Assembly: GCA_947488905.1 (NCBI GenBank)
Contig: CANLBJ010000001.1
Span: 62,001-126,000 of the forward strand
Direction: 5' to 3'
Source: Ulvibacter algarum
GTDB lineage: Bacteria; Bacteroidota; Bacteroidia; Flavobacteriales; Flavobacteriaceae
DNA length: 64,000 nucleotides
Of this stretch, positions 15,381-23,354 are shown piece by piece. The translations under genes and the position numbers were made by a program. Below the pieces are notes generated by a model. That model saw only the letters and a program-made list of their open reading frames with translations. It searched no databases and was not told the origin of the DNA. Every line of letters starts with the position of its first letter. Position 1 is the first letter of the stretch.

Positions 15381-17504
15381 TTACAGTTTTAAATTATAAG
15401 TGAGTTTTAAAAAATAAGAGCGGCCGTAGCCTAATGATATTTGTGCCGGAGCACCATCGTGAGTTCCTCCTTCAAAGGCTGTAGTATTTACTTGTGTCAC
15501 ATCAAATAAATTACGGCATCCTAAAGTGGTGGTAAAAGCCCCGTCAAAAAATGATTTGTTTATCGTTGCATCCATCCAACTGTAAGGATCTGTTTTACCG
15601 GCAATAAATTCTTGCTCCCCTTGGTCATTTGTCTTCTCAACAAACTGCTGCTGTTCTCCTAAATATTTAAAGAATAAAGAAAAGGTGGTCTTTAGCTTAG
15701 GCGCGTTATAAGAAAGATTTGAGTTTAACTGAAGGTTGAATAGAAAATCATCATTTGATTGTGTTCTACTATCAAGCACTTTTGAAATTCCCTGTAGAGA
15801 AACTCCTATTTGCCCTTTAAATTTTTTATAGAAGACTTCATTTTCAGAAAACACTCCTAAAGCTCTAAAGCTATCTATGTTGTTATATTGATATTCTAAT
15901 GGGTTTTGATTTACTAAAATCAACTCAATACGATCATTCAAGTTTAAATAATTAAAACTCAATTTATTTTTTAACCGAAATGTACCATCTCCAAGCGAGC
16001 TCTTCTTTTTAATATGTAGAAATGTAGAAAATCCCTTTTCTGGATTTAGGTTTGAATTACCCTGAACATTATGATTTACATCTACAAAATAAGTATACAA
16101 CTCATTATAGTTAGGGGTTCTATTTGCAGAACCTAAAATAGCACGCAACTCCCAGTCATCACCTAATGATTGCTTTGCGCTTAATGAGCCTATATACTGT
16201 GTGTCAAATAAGTTGCTAAAAGAAGCCCTAAAACCTGGGCGCAAAGAAAATCGATCTGTTAGTTGCAATTCTGAGGCTGCAAAAAAATCATAGTTATTAA
16301 GCTCTTGAGTTATGGCATCACTCCCTGGTCCAATAACAATAGCGAGTGAAGACCCAGAACCTTTTTCTGCCGTCAATTCATAGCCTAACTGCATATTAGC
16401 TTTACTTGTGTTTATAATATTACTAAAGGTACCGCGAGAGAAAAAAGCACTTCTACTTTGGTATTCACCAGCTTCAATGTTTTCTTTTTCTTGACTACGT
16501 ATACGGTATGTGTAGCGTTCTAAATCTTTGGTTTGCTTTTGGTATGACACCGAAATATTATAACCTATTGTATTAAGTAAGCCTGTTGCATTTAAGTGAT
16601 GATAAAATCTATTGTTTTTATAAATTTCATCTAAAGCTGAAGGATTTATAGTTCCGGTTGCAGCGTTCTCATTTAAATCTACATTTTCAGAAAAACGCTC
16701 AATACGTTCGTTTAAGTAGTCAAAGCGATAAAAGATATTCAAGTTTTCTTTATTGTAAGAGACAAGTCCTTTAGCGTTTTGCTGTAGTTTAGGCAACCAT
16801 TCGTGACCTCTTAAACCATCATTTAATTCATAATTTTCACCTTGTTTTTCATCGTAGAAACCTCCAAAATCATTACGGGTATAAACAACATTCCCGTAGA
16901 TGGCTTCAGAAAAATTGTGCCCCACCTTCAACGATTGGATATGACGGCCTTTATCAAACCATTCATACTCATCACCTATTGTCTCTTCTTGAGAGTAAGC
17001 GGTGATTTCCCAATCGTTGTGGGAGGACTTTTTTGTAATAATATTTATAATTCCAGAAACTGCATTAGCGCCATATTGTACGCCCATGGCCCCTTCTACA
17101 ATTTCTATTCGCTCAATATCATCTAGATTTATTAATGTAAGATCTGTGTTATTCCCTACACCTTCTTCATTAATAATAGGTACATTATCAATAAGCACTT
17201 TAAAATACTGACTATCTAACCCAAAAAGACTCACGCCACTTTTACCGGTAGAAGTATTAGGCGTTATGTTTAAGTTTAATGTAGTATTAAGAACATCTGC
17301 AAGGGTATTTCCAGCTTGACGTTCAATATCTTTTCTAGAAATCACCTTTACCTCAACCACAGATTTTGAAACAGATTGCGGATTAATTTGCCCTGTAACA
17401 ACAACCTCTTCTAAACGCTCAGGATTAAGAGAATCTCTCTTTTGTTCTACTTGAGCAGAAACGTGTAAAGTGGTGAACAATAAAATAGAAAATAACAGGC
17501 GCAT
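15381..17504 (-). CDS. TonB-dependent outer-membrane receptor, HmuR-like
   Basis: A 707-residue receptor and first gene of the operon. It has a signal peptide (1-17, VSAQ), a TonB-box-like LEEVVVTG (about 31-38), a plug domain (about 50-160, with GLDSQYFKVLIDNVP, IERIEIVEGAMG and NAVSGIINIITKK) and a 22-strand barrel ending in an aromatic strand (FLKLTYNLKL). It lacks the N-terminal carboxypeptidase-like domain found in SusC-type receptors, which fits small-ligand rather than glycan uptake. With HmuY proteins downstream, haem is the likely ligand; another ferric chelate is possible. Candidate iron-response half-sites lie upstream at 17547-17654. Confidence 0.93.
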   Translation of the reverse strand: MRLLFSILLFTTLHVSAQVEQKRDSLNPERLEEVVVTGQINPQSVSKSVVEVKVISRKDIERQAGNTLADVLNTTLNLNITPNTSTGKSGVSLFGLDSQYFKVLIDNVPIINEEGVGNNTDLTLINLDDIERIEIVEGAMGVQYGANAVSGIINIITKKSSHNDWEITAYSQEETIGDEYEWFDKGRHIQSLKVGHNFSEAIYGNVVYTRNDFGGFYDEKQGENYELNDGLRGHEWLPKLQQNAKGLVSYNKENLNIFYRFDYLNERIERFSENVDLNENAATGTINPSALDEIYKNNRFYHHLNATGLLNTIGYNISVSYQKQTKDLERYTYRIRSQEKENIEAGEYQSRSAFFSRGTFSNIINTSKANMQLGYELTAEKGSGSSLAIVIGPGSDAITQELNNYDFFAASELQLTDRFSLRPGFRASFSNLFDTQYIGSLSAKQSLGDDWELRAILGSANRTPNYNELYTYFVDVNHNVQGNSNLNPEKGFSTFLHIKKKSSLGDGTFRLKNKLSFNYLNLNDRIELILVNQNPLEYQYNNIDSFRALGVFSENEVFYKKFKGQIGVSLQGISKVLDSRTQSNDDFLFNLQLNSNLSYNAPKLKTTFSLFFKYLGEQQQFVEKTNDQGEQEFIAGKTDPYSWMDATINKSFFDGAFTTTLGCRNLFDVTQVNTTAFEGGTHDGAPAQISLGYGRSYFLKLTYNLKL

Positions 17505-17546
17505 ATATTCTTATATTATGAGCTGGCAAATCTACTTATTTTTATT

Positions 17547-17654
17547 TATTCTAAATAAGAATAGTGATCAGTCTACATCACAATTAAGACTCATTCTAAA
17601 TAAAATGAAACGTAATTATCTGTTATTTAGATGATTAAATGCGTCGTTCTAAAT
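17547..17654. promoter_or_regulatory. Candidate operator: three TTCTAAAT half-sites
   Basis: Upstream of the receptor gene (start 17504), TTCTAAAT occurs at 17549-17556, 17594-17601 and 17647-17654. The first lies in a perfect inverted repeat, TATTCT-AAATA-AGAATA (17547-17563). The second lies in an imperfect one (TCATT 17591-17595, AATGA 17604-17608). Position and symmetry suit a Fur-like iron regulator, but no motif search was possible. The rest of the 314-base gap up to the tRNA terminator is AT-rich, with nothing else seen. Confidence 0.5.
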
Positions 17655-17787
17655 TACCGCAAGTGAAAAGTATTTTTAGGCAGTAAAGACTATTGTTATT
17701 ATTTAGGATAATTATCTGTAAAGAAGAAAGTGGGTATGGTATTAAACATCAAGAATAAACAAGGCTATATTTTGAGATAATAAGAAT

Positions 17788-17817
17788 AAAAAAAGCCTTC
17801 AGTTTCCTGAAGGCTTT
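17788..17817 (-). terminator. Terminator after tRNA-Leu
   Basis: Perfect 11-bp stem AAAGCCTTCAG/CTGAAGGCTTT with a four-base loop. On the minus strand it ends in a T run (plus-strand A run at 17788-17794), just past the tRNA 3' end. Confidence 0.9.
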
Positions 17818-17818
17818 G

Positions 17819-17900
17819 TACTCGAGGCGGGAATCGAACCCGCACGACCGAAGTCACTGGATTTTGAATCCAGCGCGTCTACCAATTCCGCCACTCGAGC
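17819..17900 (-). tRNA. tRNA-Leu (anticodon CAA)
   Basis: On the minus strand the acceptor arm GCTCGAG at 17900-17894 pairs with CTCGAGT at the 3' end (closing G-U). The anticodon stem CTGGA/TCCAG encloses loop TTCAAAA, giving CAA, which reads the Leu codon TTG. A long variable arm (TGACTTCGGTCGT) marks it as class II, and the T loop GTTCGATTC is standard. CCA is not encoded. Length is 82 bases. It is transcribed alone from a -7 element at 17946-17953 and ended by the hairpin at 17788-17817. Confidence 0.97.
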
Positions 17901-17945
17901 ATTTATATCCTAAGATAAAGGTAGTCCCGTTATTAAAACGGAATG

Positions 17946-17953
17946 CAAAAATA
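17946..17953 (-). promoter_or_regulatory. -7 promoter element for tRNA-Leu
   Basis: TATTTTTG on the minus strand, a perfect TAnnTTTG match 45 bases before the mature tRNA 5' end. Confidence 0.55.
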
Positions 17954-18080
17954 ATCATTTATTTAAAATTTCAGCAGCAAAGTGGAAAACAATAATTTTA
18001 ATAACCAAATACTCTAAGACGACTTAAACATTGTTAGTAAAATTAAAACAACATTCTTTTTCAGGCTTTCTCGTTTCGGT

Positions 18081-18088
18081 TACTTTTG
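18081..18088 (+). promoter_or_regulatory. -7 promoter element for prs
   Basis: TACTTTTG matches TAnnTTTG and lies 21 bases before the ATG at 18110. It overlaps an upstream in-frame ATG at 18086, which argues against that start. Confidence 0.65.
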
Positions 18089-18109
18089 CCAAAACTAAAA
18101 CACAACAAC

Positions 18110-19048
18110 ATGGCTTTTGAACCTACCCCAAAGATTTTTGCTTGTAAACAATCACAAGTACTCGCTAAAGATATTGCAGACAAATTTGGTATTCCTCTAG
18201 GAAACATTATTACTTCAACATACAGTGACGGAGAGTTTCAACCATCTTTTGAAGAATCTGTGAGAGGATGTCGTGTCTTTTTAATAGGATCTACGCACCC
18301 AAGTAGCGACCATTTAATGGAGTTGTTATTAATGTGTGATGCTGCAAAACGCGCTAGTGCAAGACACATTACAGCTGTGATGCCTTACTTTGGCTGGGCA
18401 AGACAAGACAGAAAAGACAAGCCTCGTGTACCTATTGCTGCAAAACTAGTAGCAAAAATGCTAGAAACAGCAGGAGCAACTCGTATTATCACGATGGACT
18501 TACACGCAGATCAAATACAAGGTTTCTTTGAAAAACCAGTAGATCACTTATTTGCATCTACTATTTTCTTACCGTATTTAAAAAGTTTAAACCTACCTAA
18601 CTTAACTATTGCATCACCAGATATGGGAGGTTCTAAAAGAGCTTACGCATACTCTAAAGCAATGGAAAGCGATGTAGTTATTTGCTACAAACAACGTGAA
18701 AAAGCAAACATCATTAGCCATATGGAACTCATAGGTGATGTAAAAGGTAAAAACGTAGTGCTTGTAGATGATATGGTAGATACTGCCGGAACATTAACAA
18801 AAGCTGCAGATTTAATGATGGAGCGTGGTGCACTTTCTGTAAGAGCTATCTGTACACACCCTATCCTCTCTGGAGAAGCATACAATAGACTTGAAGCTTC
18901 TAAACTAGAAGAACTAATTGTAACAGACTCAATACCATTACGTCAAGAAAGCTCAAAATTAAGAGTACTTACATGTGCAGATCTTTTTGCAGATGTAATG
19001 AAAAGCGTACACGTTAATCAGAGCATAAGCTCTAAGTTTGTAATGTAA
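18110..19048 (+). CDS. prs: Ribose-phosphate pyrophosphokinase
   Basis: Makes PRPP from ribose 5-phosphate and ATP for nucleotide, His, Trp and NAD synthesis. It has 312 residues, the normal length. Signatures are the DLHADQIQGFF motif (about residues 125-135) and the PRPP-binding loop VLVDDMVDTAGTLT (about 215-230), with the early TYSDGEFQ segment. The start at MAFEPTPKIF is chosen because the promoter element at 18081-18088 overlaps the earlier ATG. The gene is followed by a long terminator and then rplY, a common gene order in Flavobacteria. Confidence 0.97.
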   Translation: MAFEPTPKIFACKQSQVLAKDIADKFGIPLGNIITSTYSDGEFQPSFEESVRGCRVFLIGSTHPSSDHLMELLLMCDAAKRASARHITAVMPYFGWARQDRKDKPRVPIAAKLVAKMLETAGATRIITMDLHADQIQGFFEKPVDHLFASTIFLPYLKSLNLPNLTIASPDMGGSKRAYAYSKAMESDVVICYKQREKANIISHMELIGDVKGKNVVLVDDMVDTAGTLTKAADLMMERGALSVRAICTHPILSGEAYNRLEASKLEELIVTDSIPLRQESSKLRVLTCADLFADVMKSVHVNQSISSKFVM

Positions 19049-19071
19049 TTTTTTGAAGAAAAACAATAATT

Positions 19072-19131
19072 ATGAAGCAAGAACTGCAGACTTAGCATAG
19101 TAGAGTCTACAGTTCTTGCTTCATTTTTTTT
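19072..19131 (+). terminator. Long-stem terminator after prs
   Basis: A stem of 15 bp (ATGAAGCAAGAACTG, 19072-19086, with its complement at 19110-19124), one C-A mismatch and 5 more pairs, with an 11-base loop and a T run. It sits 23 bases after the prs stop. Confidence 0.88.
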
Positions 19132-19149
19132 ACTCTTTAGCCTATATTC

Positions 19150-19180
19150 TTTGTAGACGGGCATTAAATAACTACATTTG
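19150..19180 (+). promoter_or_regulatory. Promoter of rplY
   Basis: TTTG at 19150-19153 and TACATTTG at 19173-19180, separated by 19 bases, match the Bacteroidetes -33/-7 pair. This is one of the best promoters in the window, leaving a leader of about 55 bases before rplY. Confidence 0.7.
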
Positions 19181-19241
19181 CAGCCGCTTAGACCAAAATG
19201 GCTAAGCACTATAAATCAATAATTTAAAATTTCAGATTAAA

Positions 19242-19868
19242 ATGAAATCAATTACAATCAACGGATCTCAAAGAGAAAGCGTAGGCAAAAAGGCAACTAA
19301 AGCCTTACGTGATGCTGGGAAGGTACCTTGCGTAGTATACGGAGGAGAAGCACCTATTCACTTTTCAGCAGATGAATTAGCATTTAGCAAACTCGTATAT
19401 ACGCCAGACGTACATACAGTTGTTATTGAATTGGACGGGAAAAAAGTGGACGCTATCTTACAAGATATCCAGTTTCACCCAGTAACAGACAGAATACTAC
19501 ACATTGACTTCTATCAAATTTCTGATGAAAAAGAAGTAATGTTAGAAATCCCTGTACGTATTACAGGAAACTCAAAAGGTGTTCGTAATGGTGGTACTTT
19601 ACGTATTGTTTCTCGTAAACTACGTGTAAAAGCAATACCTGCTAACCTTCCAGACATCATTGAAGTAGATATTACTGAAATGAAAATTGGAGATAAATTA
19701 TATGTAACTGCTGCTGCAAGTGAGAAGTATACAATACTTCACTCTGACAACGAAGTTATTTGTCAAGTTAGAACATCTAGAACTGCGGTTGCAGATGAAG
19801 CTGACGACGAAGAAGAAGAAGGAGAAGAAGGAGCAGAAGCTGCTACAGAAGAAACTGCTGCAGAATAA
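19242..19868 (+). CDS. rplY: 50S ribosomal protein L25 (Ctc/TL5 type)
   Basis: Ribosomal protein that binds 5S rRNA. It has 208 residues: the N-terminal L25 domain (about 1-90), with [16 protein letters not shown] and VPCVVYGG, and the C-terminal beta domain (about 95-180) that marks the longer Ctc/TL5 form. It ends in a very acidic tail (runs of Asp/Glu, residues about 188-208) common in Bacteroidetes. It has its own promoter and a palindromic terminator downstream. Confidence 0.96.
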   Translation: MKSITINGSQRESVGKKATKALRDAGKVPCVVYGGEAPIHFSADELAFSKLVYTPDVHTVVIELDGKKVDAILQDIQFHPVTDRILHIDFYQISDEKEVMLEIPVRITGNSKGVRNGGTLRIVSRKLRVKAIPANLPDIIEVDITEMKIGDKLYVTAAASEKYTILHSDNEVICQVRTSRTAVADEADDEEEEGEEGAEAATEETAAE

Positions 19869-19890
19869 GCATCACCTTTTTAATAATACT

Positions 19891-19930
19891 AAAAGCATCT
19901 CGATATATCGAGATGCTTTTTTTATTTTTA
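19891..19930 (+). terminator. Palindromic terminator after rplY
   Basis: A perfect 30-base palindrome at 19891-19920, whose half is AAAAGCATCTCGATA, followed by a T-rich tail. As it is self-complementary it could act in both directions, but the next gene starts only 31 bases on in the same direction. Confidence 0.85.
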
Positions 19931-19951
19931 CGATAAATTTAAAAAAAAGCC

Positions 19952-20674
19952 ATGCTCACATTACTTCGGAAACTTTTTAGACTTGACAATCATTCTAAAA
20001 AAGAAACACCCGTTAATAATGAAAGCGCTGAGCAAGTTTTTAAAAAAAAGAACAATAACCAGTCTTCACAGAAAGTTAGTAACACAAGTGAAGCAGGAAC
20101 AGTAGACATGAAAAAATTTTTAATCGCAGGTTTAGGAAACATTGGTCCCAAGTATGAAAATACACGTCACAACATTGGGTTTAAAGTACTAGACTATATT
20201 GCTAAACACGAAGACCTCTCTTGGGAAACCGTAAAACTTGGCGATATCACAACATTAAAGAAAAAAGGACGCACCTTTATTATGCTTAAGCCTTCAACCT
20301 ATATGAACCTTAGTGGTAAGGCTGTAAAATACTGGATGGAAAAAGAAAACATCCCTGTAGAAAACCTACTGGTTGTTACAGATGATCTCAATCTAGATTT
20401 TGGAACATTTAGAATAAAAACTCAAGGAAGTAGCGGTGGCCATAATGGTCTTAAAGACATACAAGCTACACTAGGTAACGGTAAATATCCTCGTTTTAGA
20501 TTTGGTATAAGCGATGCCTTTAGCAAAGGACGTCAGGTAGACTATGTACTAGGCGAATGGACTGCAGAAGAAGAGTCTGTACTCATAGAACGATTAGAAA
20601 AAGCAAAACAAGCAGTAGAATCTTACGGTCTTGCAGGAGCAAGCAATACTATGAACGCTTTTAACGGTAAGTAA
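19952..20674 (+). CDS. pth: Peptidyl-tRNA hydrolase with N-terminal extension
   Basis: Releases peptides from peptidyl-tRNA dropped by ribosomes. The conserved domain starts at MKKFLIAGLGNIG (residue 53) and contains the catalytic His of NTRHNIGF, the MLKPSTYMNLSG segment, and Asp and Gly motifs in VTDDLNLDFG and GSSGGHNGLKDI. The frame extends 52 residues further as a basic, Asn/Ser-rich region that begins with an amphipathic MLTLLRKLF helix. Both starts are possible (19952 or 20108). The longer is given because the extension is open and fills the gap to the terminator. The ribF gene follows directly. Confidence 0.9.
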   Translation: MLTLLRKLFRLDNHSKKETPVNNESAEQVFKKKNNNQSSQKVSNTSEAGTVDMKKFLIAGLGNIGPKYENTRHNIGFKVLDYIAKHEDLSWETVKLGDITTLKKKGRTFIMLKPSTYMNLSGKAVKYWMEKENIPVENLLVVTDDLNLDFGTFRIKTQGSSGGHNGLKDIQATLGNGKYPRFRFGISDAFSKGRQVDYVLGEWTAEEESVLIERLEKAKQAVESYGLAGASNTMNAFNGK

Positions 20675-21607
20675 ATGAAGGTACATAAAGGCGCAGCAGC
20701 ATATAAAAATGATCGTGGTAGTGTAGTAACCATAGGTACTTTTGACGGAGTTCACGTAGGCCATGCTGCTATTTTAAAACGCTTAGCAAAAACTGCAAAA
20801 GATTTAGATCTAGATGCGGTATTACTTACGTTTTTTCCGCACCCTCGTATGGTCTTACAAAAAGATACAAGTATCAAGATGCTACATACGCTTGAAGAAA
20901 AAAAGAAACATGTAGCTGCTTTAGGTATTCAACACTTAGTAGTACATCCTTTTACACACGGTTTTTCTAGATTGACAGCCACAGAATATGTGCGAGACAT
21001 TTTAGTCAACCAATTAAAAGCAAAAAAAATTATTATTGGCTATGACCACCGTTTTGGGCGTAACCGCGCAGCAGATATTAATGATTTAAAAGAGTTTGGT
21101 AAAACATACCACTTTGACGTAGAAGAAATAACAGCACAAGAACTAGATGATGTTGCCGTAAGCTCTACAAAAGTTAGAAAAGCACTTGAACATGGTGACA
21201 TTACTACCGCAAACAATTATTTGGGCTATGAGTATAACATTACAGGTGTTATAGAAAAAGGAAAAGCAATAGGGCGCACACTTGCTTACCCAACAGCAAA
21301 TTTAAAACCAAATGAGGCCTATAAATTGATTCCTAAAAATGGAGTATATGTTACGCAAGCTACAATAGATGGCAATGATATGTACGGTATAACAAGTATA
21401 GGAACAAACCCAACCGTAGGCGGAAAAACAACCACTATAGAAACCTATTTTCTAGATTTTGAAGGCAACCTTTATAATCAAGAGATAACACTTAGATTTT
21501 TAACACATATAAGAGATGAAGCCACCTTTGATGGCTTACCTGCATTAAAAAAAGCCATTGCTGGCGACGAACTTTTTGCCAAGAATTACATAAAGACTCG
21601 TGAATAA
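20675..21607 (+). CDS. ribF: Bifunctional riboflavin kinase/FAD synthetase
   Basis: Makes FMN and then FAD from riboflavin. It has 310 residues in two domains: an N-terminal FAD synthetase nucleotidyltransferase (about 1-180) with GTFDGVHVGH, GYDHRFGRNR and SSTKVRKAL, and a C-terminal flavokinase (about 185-308) with GRTLAYPTANL and GVYVT. It begins immediately after the pth stop and overlaps the next gene by eight bases, so it lies in the middle of a four-gene string. Confidence 0.97.
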   Translation: MKVHKGAAAYKNDRGSVVTIGTFDGVHVGHAAILKRLAKTAKDLDLDAVLLTFFPHPRMVLQKDTSIKMLHTLEEKKKHVAALGIQHLVVHPFTHGFSRLTATEYVRDILVNQLKAKKIIIGYDHRFGRNRAADINDLKEFGKTYHFDVEEITAQELDDVAVSSTKVRKALEHGDITTANNYLGYEYNITGVIEKGKAIGRTLAYPTANLKPNEAYKLIPKNGVYVTQATIDGNDMYGITSIGTNPTVGGKTTTIETYFLDFEGNLYNQEITLRFLTHIRDEATFDGLPALKKAIAGDELFAKNYIKTRE

Positions 21608-22973
21608 ACTCTTATTCAAACATATAGACAATACGGGGTTAGTACTATGGCGAGTAGTGTTTGGGCTTCTTATTGCTCTAGAGGGTTATGGAGCCATCGT
21701 TACAGGCTGGGTACGCAGAACACTTGTAGAACCAGACTTTACCTTCAACTTTATTGGGTTTGAATTTTTACAACCTTTACCTGGTAATGGGATGTATTGG
21801 TACTTTGCATTGATGGGCACTTTTGGTGTATTTGTGATGCTAGGTTACAAATACCGCTTTAGCATGTTTTGCTACGCACTTATGTGGACTTCTGTCTATT
21901 TAATGCAAAAATCATCCTACAACAATCATTATTATTTAATGATGTTACTTTGTTGGATAATGGTCTTTTTACCCGCCAATAGATGGTTTAGTTTAGACGC
22001 ATATTTCAGTAAAAAAATAAAATCTCCATCTATGCCGCGATGGGTTTCACTCGTCGTTATATTACAAGTTTGGATAGTTTATACTTACGGGTCCATCGCA
22101 AAATGGTATCCTGGGTGGTTAGATGCCACCGTTGCAGAACTATTTATGAAAGGTAAAGCAGATTACTGGCTCATAGGCCCTTTTTTACAACTAGACTGGG
22201 TGCACTGGACCATTGCCTATGTTGGTATTTTGTTTGACTTATTGATTGTACCATTATTGTTATGGCGCCGCACAAGAATGATAGCATTTTGCATTTCTAT
22301 CTTTTTCCACTTATTTAACAGCATTGTATTTCAGATTGGCATTTTCCCGTATATGTCTATGGCGTTTGCGCTCTTCTTTTTCTCTTCGGAAATTTTACAA
22401 CGTCGCTTTTTGCCCAAGAAAAAACACTATAGTACTGGCGAAATAAAAGTACCCAATTACAGAAATGCACTTATTGGCGTATTTAGTATTTATTTTATTT
22501 TTCAAGTGCTCCTCCCCTTGCGTCACTGGGCATATAAAGATGATGTACTCTGGACAGAAGAAGGTCACCGTTTAAGCTGGAGAATGATGTTGCGATCTCG
22601 TGGAGCCACACTTTCTGTTTACACAAAAGAAAAAGGAGAGGAAGAAAAGAAACGATACGATTACAGAAAGTTATTAAGCAAAAAACAAAAGCGCTCCATA
22701 AAATCTAAACCAGACCTCATCTGGCAGTTAGCACAACGCGTTAAAGAAGCAGAAGCAAAAGAAGGCCGCGATGTCGAGGTGTATGTAAAATCTAAAGTGA
22801 AAATAAATGGCGGTGGCTATTACCCTTTTATAGACCCAAAAGTAGACCTCGCAGCAGAACCCTGGAAACACTTTGAGCATCACGACTGGATACTACCTTC
22901 TCCAGAAACGTATGCAAAACAGCAAGCTAGAGATCCAAGAGTGCAATTAAAAACTAGAGATACTGTTAAATAA
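21600..22973 (+). CDS. HTTM domain membrane protein (vitamin-K carboxylase-like)
   Basis: A 457-residue membrane protein with about seven to eight hydrophobic segments in the first 310 residues and a soluble, basic C-terminal part. The N-terminal pattern (VLWRVVFGLLIALE, the NNHYYLMMLLCW segment and the KWYPGWLD loop) matches the HTTM domain shared with vitamin-K-dependent gamma-carboxylase. Bacterial members have no proven substrate, so carboxylation is unproven here. The start is GTG, overlapping the end of ribF by eight bases, a sign of coupling. Confidence 0.88.
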   Translation: MNKLLFKHIDNTGLVLWRVVFGLLIALEGYGAIVTGWVRRTLVEPDFTFNFIGFEFLQPLPGNGMYWYFALMGTFGVFVMLGYKYRFSMFCYALMWTSVYLMQKSSYNNHYYLMMLLCWIMVFLPANRWFSLDAYFSKKIKSPSMPRWVSLVVILQVWIVYTYGSIAKWYPGWLDATVAELFMKGKADYWLIGPFLQLDWVHWTIAYVGILFDLLIVPLLLWRRTRMIAFCISIFFHLFNSIVFQIGIFPYMSMAFALFFFSSEILQRRFLPKKKHYSTGEIKVPNYRNALIGVFSIYFIFQVLLPLRHWAYKDDVLWTEEGHRLSWRMMLRSRGATLSVYTKEKGEEEKKRYDYRKLLSKKQKRSIKSKPDLIWQLAQRVKEAEAKEGRDVEVYVKSKVKINGGGYYPFIDPKVDLAAEPWKHFEHHDWILPSPETYAKQQARDPRVQLKTRDTVK

Positions 22974-23249
22974 ATGTACGGTAACTTTGACGCCATTAAG
23001 CGAAGACAAAAACTCCGCAAAGAAAAAATAGACTTAAGTACAAACAGACTTGAGAAAAGAAAGAACAACCTTATCTCAAACCAAAGTGACCGTCTTGGCA
23101 AAAAACATAGTGATGCAGAAGTTCAGAAAGCTATAAAAGAGATCAACTCTAAAAACAAAGAACGTAAAAGAAAAAACTTTTTACCACACTTGATTATGTG
23201 GATTGTTTCCTTTATTATTTTCGCATTTTTGGTTTGGTTAATTATCTGA
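22974..23249 (+). CDS. Small basic protein with C-terminal membrane helix
   Basis: A 91-residue protein that starts on the base after the HTTM stop. The first 65 residues are highly charged and helical (RRQKLRKEKI, KKHSDAEVQKAI), and the last 22 form one membrane span (HLIMWIVSFIIFAFLVWLII). This is a tail-anchored layout. No family was recognised. Direct abutment to the HTTM gene suggests a partner role. Confidence 0.7.
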   Translation: MYGNFDAIKRRQKLRKEKIDLSTNRLEKRKNNLISNQSDRLGKKHSDAEVQKAIKEINSKNKERKRKNFLPHLIMWIVSFIIFAFLVWLII

Positions 23250-23296
23250 CAGCCCTTTTTTCTAAATAGAATAGGCAGTAAAACTTATTCTCTTCA

Positions 23297-23331
23297 TTTG
23301 ACCCCTCATACTTACAAATTCTATAACTTTG
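23297..23331 (+). promoter_or_regulatory. Promoter of serS
   Basis: TTTG at 23297-23300 and TAACTTTG at 23324-23331, separated by 23 bases. The -7 element is a perfect TAnnTTTG match, 23 bases before the ATG. Confidence 0.6.
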
Positions 23332-23354
23332 CGGCTTGTTAAAAACACCCTATT

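Noticed and set aside
19720-19980. Open frame overlapping the rplY tail and terminator
   Set aside because: Its Lys-rich content is the frame-shifted reading of the acidic GAA-rich rplY tail, and it runs across a terminator palindrome.
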